Part shown: in pieces, positions 1 through 7,246 of the stretch
How positions within the stretch are numbered: position 1 is the stretch's first letter
How the letters are laid out: each line of letters starts with the position of its first letter
Assembly: GCA_052169645.1 (NCBI GenBank)
Contig: JBQNCA010000021.1
Coordinates: 1-25,202 of the forward strand
DNA: 25,202 nucleotides
DNA from: JAIKWW01 sp052169645
Lineage (GTDB): Bacteria; Bacillota; Clostridia; Peptostreptococcales; Anaerovoracaceae
Direction of reading: 5' to 3'
Notes under the pieces: model-generated
Seen by the model: only the letters and a program-made list of their open reading frames with translations
Told to the model about the DNA's origin: nothing
The model's database searches: none
Made by a program: the position numbers and the translations under genes

Positions 1-152
1 GTTTCTTCATTGATTTCTAAAAGACTGTCCAGAAAATCATCTATATCCATTTTTTGATTCGTCAATATCCGAAACTTAAACTGATTGTCAAGATATTCGG
101 ATGCCTCGATTTCATTAGGCATCATATGTGCATATAATATTATATCTCTCAT
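1..152 (-). CDS. Partial hypothetical protein, cut by window edge
   Basis: An open minus-strand frame runs from an ATG at 152 off the left edge. About 50 residues are visible, beginning MRDIILYAHMMPNEIEASEY and including the acidic stretch MDIDDFLDSLLEINEE. A GTG at 164 is an alternative start. No strong ribosome binding site is visible; the best is a weak GAGTG about a dozen bases before the ATG. It would be divergent from the XpaC-like gene at 436. I do not recognise the family and see no membrane segment or catalytic motif in the visible part. It may be real because the frame stays open with plausible composition, but the length is too short for certainty. Confidence 0.4.
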   Translation of the reverse strand, partial: MRDIILYAHMMPNEIEASEYLDNQFKFRILTNQKMDIDDFLDSLLEINEE

Positions 153-164
153 AAGAATATTCAC

Positions 165-435
165 TCTTTCATTTTTTATATGCGCCGAAAATCTGCACAT
201 CATATAAACATTTTACCGTAAATACAGTAAAATACGGACTATGATTTATTGTAACATATTATTCTGATGATAATTTATATATATTTTTTCAAGTATATAA
301 CATATTTCAATTTATGAAGATATCATTAAATTCAAATTTTACGGCTGTCATATTATTATGAAAAATTGCATTTGGAGTATCTCATGGGTATAATATTTAA
401 TCAAGAGGATCATAAAAAATAGAAAGGGCACTACA
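165..435. promoter_or_regulatory. Divergent intergenic region with near-palindrome
   Basis: This is AT-rich DNA between the partial minus-strand gene and the XpaC-like gene. It contains a near-perfect inverted repeat at 210-233 (arms ATTTTACcGTA and TACaGTAAAAT around a 2-base centre, one mismatched pair), a possible operator for either gene. The promoter of the plus-strand operon lies at 366-394. I see no convincing promoter for the minus-strand gene. Confidence 0.4.
366..394 (+). promoter_or_regulatory. Sigma-A-type promoter of the xpaC-telA operon
   Basis: TTGCAT at 366-371 is followed after 17 bases by a perfect TATAAT at 389-394. Transcription would start near 401, giving a leader of about 35 bases to the ATG at 436. 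The -35 box matches consensus only in its first three bases; the -10 box and spacing are ideal. Confidence 0.6.
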
Positions 436-1632
436 ATGGATATAGATGATATTTTAGGCGTTGGCGGTGAAATAATGGACGCTGTTACGGATGCTGTCAA
501 AAAAAAAGATTACAGCGAGCTTAGCAGCAGAATAAAGCAAAGTTCTTCGCCTTTAATGAATGAACTTTTAAAAACCGGTCCGAAGCCTAATCAAACCGAA
601 AACTCTTACAATACTAAAGTCAATAATTCATCCGGTCCGACTCGGTACAGAGCCACCCTAAAGATGCCCGGCTACAAAACTCCTTTTCTAAGCAAAAAAA
701 TCAGCAGAAATGCAGGGCTTGGCGGTATAATCGGAGGTATAACGGGAATGTGCATATGTATTCCCATCAGCCTTTCATCCATATTGGGCGGAATATTTTC
801 CGGCTTTGCCCCGCTGTTCGCTCACGCAGCTCTATTTGCGGGACTCGGCGTCGGAATGACTGTACTTGCAGTAAAAGGCAAACAGCATAGAGATATTGCG
901 AGACTTTATAATGACTACGGCAGAGTCATGGGATATCGCAAATATATAAAATTTGAAGAATTGGCGGCATTGAGCAACAGACGCACTGATATTGTAAAAG
1001 ACGATATCAAAAAAATGATAGCGAAAAATATGCTTCCTCAGGCATATATAGACGAAGATGAAACTATACTTATGCTTACACCTGAGATTTATCAGCAATA
1101 TGAAGCCGCTCGCAAAAAACATCAGGCTCTTTTGATTGAAAATCAGCGTCGTGCAGAAGCTATTGAAAGCTCCGATATTTCTGCCGAGACAAAAGCTTTG
1201 CTGCTTGAGGGCGACAATTATCTTCGCATGGTAAAAAGAAACAATGACCTGATACATAATGATGTCATGTCGGAAAAGCTGTCACAGCTCGAAAATATAA
1301 TAGAGAAAATCTTTAATCAGGTTAAAAAGAATCCTGACAGTGCTGCAAATTTGAGAAAATTTATGAATTATTATCTTCCTACTACTGAAAAACTGCTCAC
1401 AGCTTATATCGATGTAGGAACTCATCCTGATAATTCAGGCACAAATATAAGAAAAACGAAGGATGAAATAGAGTCGGCAATAGATACGATAAATGAAGCC
1501 TTCCGCAACCTGTTTGACAGTCTGTTTGAAGCAACCGCCTGGGATATTTCATCTGATATTTCCGTGATGAAAACTATGATGGCTCAAGACGGTCTAACAA
1601 TCGATTCCTCAAATATTAAAAAGGAGATTTAA
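436..1632 (+). CDS. XpaC-like membrane protein (5-bromo-4-chloroindolyl phosphate hydrolysis family)
   Basis: A 398-residue protein placed in the XpaC family from its pairing with a TelA gene and its overall layout. The N-terminal ~90 residues are polar. Residues ~93-120 and ~122-147 form two glycine-rich hydrophobic segments that look like a membrane hairpin. The rest is charged, mostly helical sequence on one side of the membrane. The start is the ATG after AGAAAGGGCACTACA. The gene ends two bases before telA and its last codons contain the telA ribosome binding site, so the two are translationally close. XpaC-TelA pairs are common in Firmicutes and are linked to envelope or toxic-anion stress, but the biochemical role is not established. 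The historical hydrolase name should not be taken as proven activity. Confidence 0.75.
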   Translation: MDIDDILGVGGEIMDAVTDAVKKKDYSELSSRIKQSSSPLMNELLKTGPKPNQTENSYNTKVNNSSGPTRYRATLKMPGYKTPFLSKKISRNAGLGGIIGGITGMCICIPISLSSILGGIFSGFAPLFAHAALFAGLGVGMTVLAVKGKQHRDIARLYNDYGRVMGYRKYIKFEELAALSNRRTDIVKDDIKKMIAKNMLPQAYIDEDETILMLTPEIYQQYEAARKKHQALLIENQRRAEAIESSDISAETKALLLEGDNYLRMVKRNNDLIHNDVMSEKLSQLENIIEKIFNQVKKNPDSAANLRKFMNYYLPTTEKLLTAYIDVGTHPDNSGTNIRKTKDEIESAIDTINEAFRNLFDSLFEATAWDISSDISVMKTMMAQDGLTIDSSNIKKEI

Positions 1633-1634
1633 AA

Positions 1635-2819
1635 ATGTCAGAAGAAATAAAAGATATGCAGCAGGAAACCGATATCGCTCCGGTTCTATCCTTTGATACA
1701 GGATTTGAAGACGCCCCCGCTGCACCTGAAGTAACACTTGCTCCTGTTGTATCTGAGAATAATGCACTTACCCCACAGGAAATGCAGGAACAGGCAAACC
1801 TTACACCTGAAGAATTAAGGCAGGTGGAAGCATTTACAAATCAAATCGATATCAGCAATACCGCTGCAGTTATGAATTACGGTGTAGGTACACAGAAAAA
1901 GCTTGCCGATTTTTCCGAAAAAGCTCTTTCAAATGTTCGAACAAAGGATCTCGGCGAGGTCGGCAATATGATAAGCTCTTTGGTCACCGAACTGAAAAGC
2001 TTCAACGTTGACGAGCAGGATAGAGGCATAATCGGCTTTTTCAAGAAAAAAGCCAACAGCCTTACCGCTATAAAATCAAAATATGCCAAGGTTGAGACTA
2101 ATGTTGTCAATATCAAAAATGAGCTTGAAAAACACCAGGTCACTCTTATGAAAGATTCAGCTATGCTGGATCAAATGTATCAAATGAATCTCACCTATTT
2201 TAAAGAGCTTACAATGTATATACTTGCGGGCAAGAAAAAATTGCAGGAGGTTCGTGAGAATGAGCTTGTTCAACTGCAGACAAAGGCTGCCGCTTCAGGA
2301 TTGCCTGAGGATGCTCAGGCAGCTAAGGATATGGCTGCAAAATGCGACAGCTTTGAAAAGAAAATCCATGATTTGGAATTAACCCGTACAATTTCAATGC
2401 AAACCGCTCCTCAGATAAGAATGGTTCAAAATTCCGATAATCTTATGGCTGAAAAAATTCAGTCCACCATTGTCAACACCATTCCGCTTTGGAAAAATCA
2501 AATGGTTATAGCCATGGGCATACAGCACGCTACTCAGGCTGCACAGGCTCAACGAGAGGTATCCGATATGACGAACGAGCTTCTCAAAAAGAACGCCGAT
2601 GCCCTAAAGACTGCAACCATCGAAAGTGCAAAGGAATCGGAAAGGGGCATAGTGGATATAGAAACTCTCAAGCATACAAATGAAATGCTCATAAGCACTA
2701 TGGATGAAGTTCTCACCATACAGCGGGAAGGTAAAGAAAAACGTTTAGCCGCTCAAAATGAGCTTGTACAGATAGAAAATCAGCTCAAAGCCAAGCTGCT
2801 CGAAGCTGCAAAGGGCTAA
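1635..2819 (+). CDS. TelA-family toxic anion resistance protein
   Basis: A 394-residue soluble protein with the look of the TelA/KlaA family (tellurite and other toxic anion resistance). It has an acidic, proline-containing N-terminal ~60 residues and then long amphipathic helices with coiled-coil character up to the C-terminus (heptad-like charged stretches around residues 130-230 and 310-390). No signal peptide or membrane segment is visible, so it is probably cytoplasmic or recruited to its XpaC-like neighbour. Translation starts at the ATG at 1635 behind AAAAGGAGATTTAAAA, which overlaps the end of the upstream gene. A strong terminator follows at 2853-2906. The molecular mechanism of TelA proteins is unknown, and tellurite resistance is a family label rather than a prediction for this organism. 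Confidence 0.85.
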   Translation: MSEEIKDMQQETDIAPVLSFDTGFEDAPAAPEVTLAPVVSENNALTPQEMQEQANLTPEELRQVEAFTNQIDISNTAAVMNYGVGTQKKLADFSEKALSNVRTKDLGEVGNMISSLVTELKSFNVDEQDRGIIGFFKKKANSLTAIKSKYAKVETNVVNIKNELEKHQVTLMKDSAMLDQMYQMNLTYFKELTMYILAGKKKLQEVRENELVQLQTKAAASGLPEDAQAAKDMAAKCDSFEKKIHDLELTRTISMQTAPQIRMVQNSDNLMAEKIQSTIVNTIPLWKNQMVIAMGIQHATQAAQAQREVSDMTNELLKKNADALKTATIESAKESERGIVDIETLKHTNEMLISTMDEVLTIQREGKEKRLAAQNELVQIENQLKAKLLEAAKG

Positions 2820-2852
2820 AGCATATATCCCGAATCTTAATTTCGTTTAATC

Positions 2853-2906
2853 CTTCTGTTACAGCAATGATTCTGTAAAATATCAATGCTGTAACAGAAG
2901 TTTTTT
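2853..2906 (+). terminator. Rho-independent terminator after telA
   Basis: A perfect 14-base stem (CTTCTGTTACAGCA at 2853-2866 pairing with 2887-2900) around a 20-base loop is followed directly by six T residues at 2901-2906. It closes the xpaC-telA operon before the convergent molybdenum hydroxylase operon. Confidence 0.9.
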
Positions 2907-2929
2907 GAAGATATTAAAATGTACTTACT

Positions 2930-2964
2930 GAAAAGCGACGACAGTTATACTGTCGCCGCTTTTC
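2930..2964 (-). terminator. Terminator of the molybdenum hydroxylase operon
   Basis: An inverted repeat with 16 paired positions around a 3-base loop lies 34 bases beyond the stop of the large-subunit gene. The one non-Watson-Crick position (2938/2956) is a G-U wobble in minus-strand RNA but an A-C mismatch in plus-strand RNA, which favours function on the minus strand. The stem ends in UUUU, but no long U-run follows. On the plus strand it could act as a weaker backup for telA. Confidence 0.65.
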
Positions 2965-2997
2965 TATTTAACCGTATATTTCTAAGAAAACTCTGAA

Positions 2998-5382
2998 TTA
3001 GAGGTTCTTACCTATAGACTTCAGGTAATTCAATACCTTCTCAGGAGTGATAGGCTGTTCAGTGCATCTGAAGCCGATAGCATCGTATACAGCGTTGAAG
3101 ATTGCAGGAGGTGTAGGCTGAATAGGACCTTCTCCAGATTCCTTAGCACCGTATGGAGCAGAAGGATCATAAGATTCAACGATAGTAGCTTCAACCTCAG
3201 GCATATCCAATGTACCGCAGAGTTTGTAGTCATGGAATGAAGGGTTGAGCAGACGACCGTCATCAGCATAACGCATTTCTTCAAGGAGTGCGTTACCGAG
3301 ACCCATCTGTATAGAACCCTGAACCTGACCTTCGCAAGACATAGGGTTGATTGCCTGACCGAGGTCACCTGCTTCAGTGATCTTTGTAACGTGAACATTA
3401 CCTGTGTAGAGATCTACTTCAACTTCGGCAATCTGAGTAGTGAATCCAAATGTAGGAGAGTGACCGATATTACCGCCCTGCTGGATACCCTTTCTTCTTG
3501 GAGGTGTGAACTGACCTGTAGTTACCAGAGGTCCGTTAGACTGGATGTAAAGATCTACAACTTCGTTCCAATCAACATTCTTTCTCTTCTTCTCATATAT
3601 AGAATAGAACTGGTAATCCTTAACTCCGACTTCCTGACCGCGGCAACCCATGATAGAAGCTGCAACAGGGAAGAGAAGCTGATTAGCTGCTTCGCAAGCT
3701 CTTCTGATAGCCCAGCCTGTAGCATAAGTTACACGGGAAGCGAATGTACCGAGGTCGAATGTAGCTGTTTCCGTATCTCTGGATACAACCTTAACATCCT
3801 CGGATCTTACACCAAGTGTTTCAGCCGCCATCTGAGCCATAACCATGTCGGCACCCTGACCGATATCGGTAGCACCGCAGTACAGAACTACGTTGTTCTC
3901 GCCTTCTATCTTAACCATAGCTACTGTATGAGGCTTATAGGAGAGATAGAGAGTGTAGGATGTACCGGAGATGTAGTAACCGCCGGACATACCGATACCC
4001 TTACCGAACGGAAGCTTGCCGTACTTGTTTTCGAAATCACAGTTATCGGCAGCAGTCTGCATAGTCTTCTTGTATTCGCAATGAGGTACATACATCATTG
4101 AACGGCAAGTGTGACCTGATTCAACTGCATTCAGCATTCTGATTGCGAGCGGAGACATACCGAGCTTCTCGGCAGCCATATCCATAAGGATTTCCATTGC
4201 GAATCTCGGCTGAGAACCGCCAAGACCTCTGTGAGCGCCGCAAGTATTAGTATTAGTATATATGAGCTTACCTGCAAATCTTGCAGCAGGAGTTACATAA
4301 GGGAGGTGAGTCATGGAAGCTGTGTAGAACAGTACTACAACACCCCAAGACATGTAAGCACCTGCAACCATCATATTGTTGAAGTCAACGGCAGTAACAT
4401 GACCTTCCTTATCGAAGCCCATTCTGAACTTCATGAAGCAAGGGTGACGACCCTGGTTCTGAGCAAATACTTCAGATCTTTCATAAGTGCACTTTACAGG
4501 ACGACCTACTCTGGAAGAGAACTTGGAAGTAATGAAGTCTGCAGTAGTAGCAACACCCTTACCGCCGAAACCGCCTCCGAGAAGAGGAACTGTAATTCTG
4601 ATGTTCTTCATCGGCATCTGGAGAACCTTAGCCAGCTGCTGATGTGTATAGTGAGGTACCTGGCAAGTAGCATACAGGTGCAGCTTGTTTTTATGAACAT
4701 CGAAGTCAGCCAATGCGGACTGAGGTTCGATGAAAGACTGCTGATACTGAGAAGAATAGAATTCCTGCTCAATAACGAGATGAGAATCCTTGAGGATTGC
4801 ATCTACATCACCGTACTGCTGAGTACCCTGGTGTGCGATATTGTTCGGCTTATCTTCGTGGATAAGAACGCCGGTTTCATTTGCAAATGCTTCAGATTTA
4901 CGAGCATCTACAACTACAGGAAGGAGTTCATACTCAACATCTATGAGCTCGAGAGCCTTCTCTGCTATTTCTTCGGTCATAGCACAAACAGCTGCAACCG
5001 GTTCACCCCACATACGAACCTTATCTCTTGCGAGAACTTCTTCGTTTGCAGAGTGAGCAACGATACCGTAATCAATAGGGAAATCCTTACCTGTCAGAAC
5101 ATCGAGTACGCCGTCAAGCTCGAGAGCCTTGCTGAAATCAATATTCCTGATAGTGGCATGCGCATGAGGAGATCTGAGAATCTTAGCATATACCATTCTT
5201 GGAAGCTGAATATCATCTGTATACTGCAGCTTACCGGTAACCTTCATAGGACCATCCAGACGAGGGATAGATCTGCCTACTTCAGTATATTCTCTTGTAT
5301 AGTCCTTATAATCATGATATCTGTTTGATACTTCAAATGTCTTATTCATGCCGGACTTGCTTTCTACGTTGTACTGAGCCAT
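2998..5382 (-). CDS. Molybdenum hydroxylase large subunit (xanthine oxidase family, HcrA-like)
   Basis: A 794-residue molybdopterin-cytosine-dinucleotide-binding subunit. It has the ald_Xan_dh N-terminal domain (about 40-150, with RLDGPMKVTGKLQYTDD) and then the Mo-binding domains. Visible cofactor motifs are GGGFGGK at 269-275, GAHRGLGG at 382-389, DIGQGADM at 506-513 and GAKESGEGP at 745-753, whose Glu751 corresponds to the general base of the family. From memory, the stretches ISGTSYT and LYCGATDIGQG and the C-terminal GAKESGEG region resemble the alpha subunit of 4-hydroxybenzoyl-CoA reductase more than xanthine dehydrogenase; an alignment is needed. The first ~35 residues are an unmatched polar extension. 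The ATG directly abuts the stop codon of the 2Fe-2S gene, behind GAAGGTGGGGTG. It is the last gene of the operon. Substrate unknown; aldehyde, purine, nicotinate or aryl-CoA are all possible. Confidence 0.9.
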   Translation of the reverse strand: MAQYNVESKSGMNKTFEVSNRYHDYKDYTREYTEVGRSIPRLDGPMKVTGKLQYTDDIQLPRMVYAKILRSPHAHATIRNIDFSKALELDGVLDVLTGKDFPIDYGIVAHSANEEVLARDKVRMWGEPVAAVCAMTEEIAEKALELIDVEYELLPVVVDARKSEAFANETGVLIHEDKPNNIAHQGTQQYGDVDAILKDSHLVIEQEFYSSQYQQSFIEPQSALADFDVHKNKLHLYATCQVPHYTHQQLAKVLQMPMKNIRITVPLLGGGFGGKGVATTADFITSKFSSRVGRPVKCTYERSEVFAQNQGRHPCFMKFRMGFDKEGHVTAVDFNNMMVAGAYMSWGVVVLFYTASMTHLPYVTPAARFAGKLIYTNTNTCGAHRGLGGSQPRFAMEILMDMAAEKLGMSPLAIRMLNAVESGHTCRSMMYVPHCEYKKTMQTAADNCDFENKYGKLPFGKGIGMSGGYYISGTSYTLYLSYKPHTVAMVKIEGENNVVLYCGATDIGQGADMVMAQMAAETLGVRSEDVKVVSRDTETATFDLGTFASRVTYATGWAIRRACEAANQLLFPVAASIMGCRGQEVGVKDYQFYSIYEKKRKNVDWNEVVDLYIQSNGPLVTTGQFTPPRRKGIQQGGNIGHSPTFGFTTQIAEVEVDLYTGNVHVTKITEAGDLGQAINPMSCEGQVQGSIQMGLGNALLEEMRYADDGRLLNPSFHDYKLCGTLDMPEVEATIVESYDPSAPYGAKESGEGPIQPTPPAIFNAVYDAIGFRCTEQPITPEKVLNYLKSIGKNL

Positions 5383-5865
5383 TTATAACACCCCACCTTC
5401 TGCTGCACAAGCCTCAACAGCTTCAAAGATGAGAATGTAACCGGTACATCTGCAGAGATTACCGGAAAGTGCTCTTCTGATATCAGCTCTTGTCGGCTTA
5501 GGATTGCGAGTTAACAAGTTGTAAGAAGACATAACCATACCAGGTGTGCAGAATCCGCACTGTACAGCGCCGTGATTCAAAAATGCCTTCTGAATCGGGT
5601 TCATCTCACCTGTCTTGTGATCGGCAATACCTTCAATAGTAGTAATCTTTCTACCCTGGCAAGCCATAGCGAGAGTAAGGCAAGAGAGAACAGCCTTATC
5701 GTCGATGATTACAGTACATGCACCGCAGTCTCCCTGACCGCAGCCCTTCTTAGTACCTGTAAGACCTGCTTCTTTTCTGAGAACATCAGCAAGTATATCG
5801 GTAGGAGCTACTCTCAGTTCCATATCTTCGCCATTGATATTTAAAGTTATGAGTTGCTTTTTCAT
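5383..5865 (-). CDS. Molybdenum hydroxylase 2Fe-2S subunit
   Basis: A 160-residue electron-transfer subunit, the usual size for separate small subunits of this family. The N-terminal plant-ferredoxin-type fold carries cluster ligands Cys42, Cys47, Cys50 and Cys62 (GCGQGDCGAC). The C-terminal four-helix domain carries Cys103, Cys106, Cys138 and Cys140 (QCGFCTPGM and GNLCRCTGY) for the second cluster, with Gln102 at the position that contacts the pterin. All eight ligands are present, so two intact [2Fe-2S] clusters are expected to pass electrons between the molybdenum centre and FAD. The ATG at 5865 follows GGGAGGTGAAATTAAA. The gene lies 18 bases after the FAD subunit and abuts the large-subunit gene. 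Confidence 0.93.
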   Translation of the reverse strand: MKKQLITLNINGEDMELRVAPTDILADVLRKEAGLTGTKKGCGQGDCGACTVIIDDKAVLSCLTLAMACQGRKITTIEGIADHKTGEMNPIQKAFLNHGAVQCGFCTPGMVMSSYNLLTRNPKPTRADIRRALSGNLCRCTGYILIFEAVEACAAEGGVL

Positions 5866-5883
5866 TTTAATTTCACCTCCCGA

Positions 5884-6753
5884 TTATTTCATCTCTGCAG
5901 CGAGCTCTCTGAGAATTCTTCTTGCGAGCGCACCGATAACATCAACTCTGTATTCAGCAGAAGCTCTTACGTCGGAAATCGGATGAACTTCAGACTGAGC
6001 AGCCTTACCGGCAGCTTCTATCATAGCTTCATCCGTAATCTTCTTGCCGATGATTGCAGCAGGTACTGCTTCAGAGATAAGAGGCTTAATAGCAACGGAA
6101 CCCATTACGCACATTGCATCTTTAATTACATCGCCGTCCATATCTACTCTGATACACATATTTGCAACGTCGATTTCCATGGAAGATCTGAGACCTACAT
6201 ATGCATACTTAACAAAAGTATTCTTTGCAGGTTCAGGAAGAATGATAGTCTTTATGAGTTCGCCATCTTCCAATACGTTCTTTCTGTTGCCTGTGATGAA
6301 ATCCTTTACAGGAATCTTTCTTTCAGCACCCTTCTTTACGAGAACCATTTCAGCATCATAGCAGATGAGAGATGCAGGAGTTTCTGCTGAAGGACCCGAG
6401 TTGGCGAGGTTACCGCCGATAGTTCCCATTTCTCTTACCTGAGGGCCGCCGATTTCGCCTGCAGCATAAGAGAATGCAGGATACTTAGCCTGTAATTCTT
6501 CAGAGAATTCACAAAAAGCATCTGTTGTACATGCGCCTAAAACGGCACCGTTACCGTCTACCTTGAATTCATTGAGTTCAGGGATACGTGTTACATCAAT
6601 TACGTTTGCCGGATGAATCATTTTTTCCTTGAGCTGAATAACGAGGTCTGTACCGCCGGCTATTACCTTGGCATTTTCTTTAGTAGCCAACAGCTCGAGG
6701 GCTTCGTCCAGAGTTTCCGGAGCGAAATACTCAAATGGAGTTAAAATATTCAA
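5884..6753 (-). CDS. Molybdenum hydroxylase FAD-binding subunit (TTG start)
   Basis: A 289-residue FAD subunit of the CoxM type. AGGTDL at residues 32-37 and TIGGNLAN at 111-118 are the two conserved FAD-binding loops, followed by the CO-dehydrogenase flavoprotein C-terminal domain. I chose the TTG at 6753 as start. It gives the typical N-terminus MNILTPFEYFAP and sits 8 bases after a consensus AAGGAGG, whereas the in-frame ATG at 6810 has no ribosome binding site and adds 19 non-conserved residues. The region after TIGGNLAN contains only Cys131, so the four-cysteine loop that holds an extra [4Fe-4S] cluster in 4-hydroxybenzoyl-CoA reductase is absent. It is the first gene of the operon, about 195 bases downstream of the predicted sigma-54 start site. 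Confidence 0.92.
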   Translation of the reverse strand: MNILTPFEYFAPETLDEALELLATKENAKVIAGGTDLVIQLKEKMIHPANVIDVTRIPELNEFKVDGNGAVLGACTTDAFCEFSEELQAKYPAFSYAAGEIGGPQVREMGTIGGNLANSGPSAETPASLICYDAEMVLVKKGAERKIPVKDFITGNRKNVLEDGELIKTIILPEPAKNTFVKYAYVGLRSSMEIDVANMCIRVDMDGDVIKDAMCVMGSVAIKPLISEAVPAAIIGKKITDEAMIEAAGKAAQSEVHPISDVRASAEYRVDVIGALARRILRELAAEMK

Positions 6754-6958
6754 ACAAGCCACCTCCTTAAAAAAATAAAAATAGTTTGTTTTAGATTCCG
6801 ATATTTCCAATACTGAAAATTTAAATTCAAATCATGGAGCCGGAAGGGAATAATTTGCAGCTTATTCCAATCCTTAATATCGGATAATTTATTAATTTAA
6901 ATCAAGCTGACGCTTAATTAAATTACACGGCTGAAAAATCACACCATAAATAATAATA

Positions 6959-6974
6959 TGCAAGTTCTGTGCCA
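6959..6974 (-). promoter_or_regulatory. Sigma-54 (-24/-12) promoter of the hydroxylase operon
   Basis: On the minus strand the sequence reads TGGCACAGAACTTGCA. It matches the RpoN consensus TGGCAC-N5-TTGCA at every defined position, with correct spacing between the GG and GC elements. Transcription should begin about 12 bases past the GC, near 6948. A sigma-54 activator is encoded immediately upstream and activator-like boxes lie 160-215 bases upstream. Together these support control by the regulator at 7247-8722. Confidence 0.88.
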
Positions 6975-7131
6975 AAAGCTCCGAAATACGTTAAATATTT
7001 TTCAAAAATATTTCATATCGATTACAAAGCTTGAAATTCTAACGAAAAATTTTTAACAATTCTATAACTATATTTTTGTAAACCTGTTTAAAAGCCGAGT
7101 TTGTAACGTCTAACTCATTCTATACATATAA

Positions 7132-7157
7132 AAATGTTTACATATATGTAAACATTT
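7132..7157. promoter_or_regulatory. Perfect 26-bp palindrome, probable activator binding site
   Basis: The arms AAATGTTTACAT (7132-7143) and ATGTAAACATTT (7146-7157) are exact inverted repeats around a 2-base centre. It lies about 160 bases upstream of the -24 element, the usual distance for an enhancer-type site bound by a Fis-type HTH. A related box follows at 7171-7188, with centres 34 bases apart (about three helical turns). Confidence 0.65.
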
Positions 7158-7170
7158 AAGGTAACAACTA

Positions 7171-7188
7171 TGTAAATATTTATTGACA
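7171..7188. promoter_or_regulatory. Second TGTAAAT box upstream of the hydroxylase promoter
   Basis: TGTAAATATTTATTGACA differs at one base from the 18-base box at 8824-8841 upstream of the activator gene. It is an imperfect dyad (TGTAAAT-N4-ATTgACA). The match of a box before the operon with one before the regulator suggests a shared binding protein, most simply the activator itself. Confidence 0.6.
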
Positions 7189-7246
7189 TCTGAACAGCAT
7201 ATTTCTTTTGAAAATTCTTGCTAAGCTCATTTATATTTATATATTA

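Larger units (their letters stand above)
6754..7246. promoter_or_regulatory. Regulatory region between hydroxylase operon and activator gene
   Basis: A 493-base AT-rich non-coding stretch. From left to right it holds the untranslated leader of the hydroxylase operon, a -24/-12 promoter (6959-6974), a spacer of about 155 bases, a 26-base perfect palindrome (7132-7157) and a second related box (7171-7188). It then runs to the stop of the activator gene at 7247. No U-rich terminator hairpin is visible after the activator, so some read-through into the operon is possible. Confidence 0.6.

Noticed and set aside
4231..5328. Plus-strand open frame of 365 codons opposite the molybdenum hydroxylase large subunit (also 3391-4101)
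   Set aside because: Cysteine- and serine-rich composition without domain features, no ribosome binding site, fully antisense to a well-supported gene.
6811..7246. CRISPR-like or tandem repeats in AT-rich spacers
   Set aside because: Only palindromic boxes are present; there are no regularly spaced identical repeats with unique spacers anywhere in the window.
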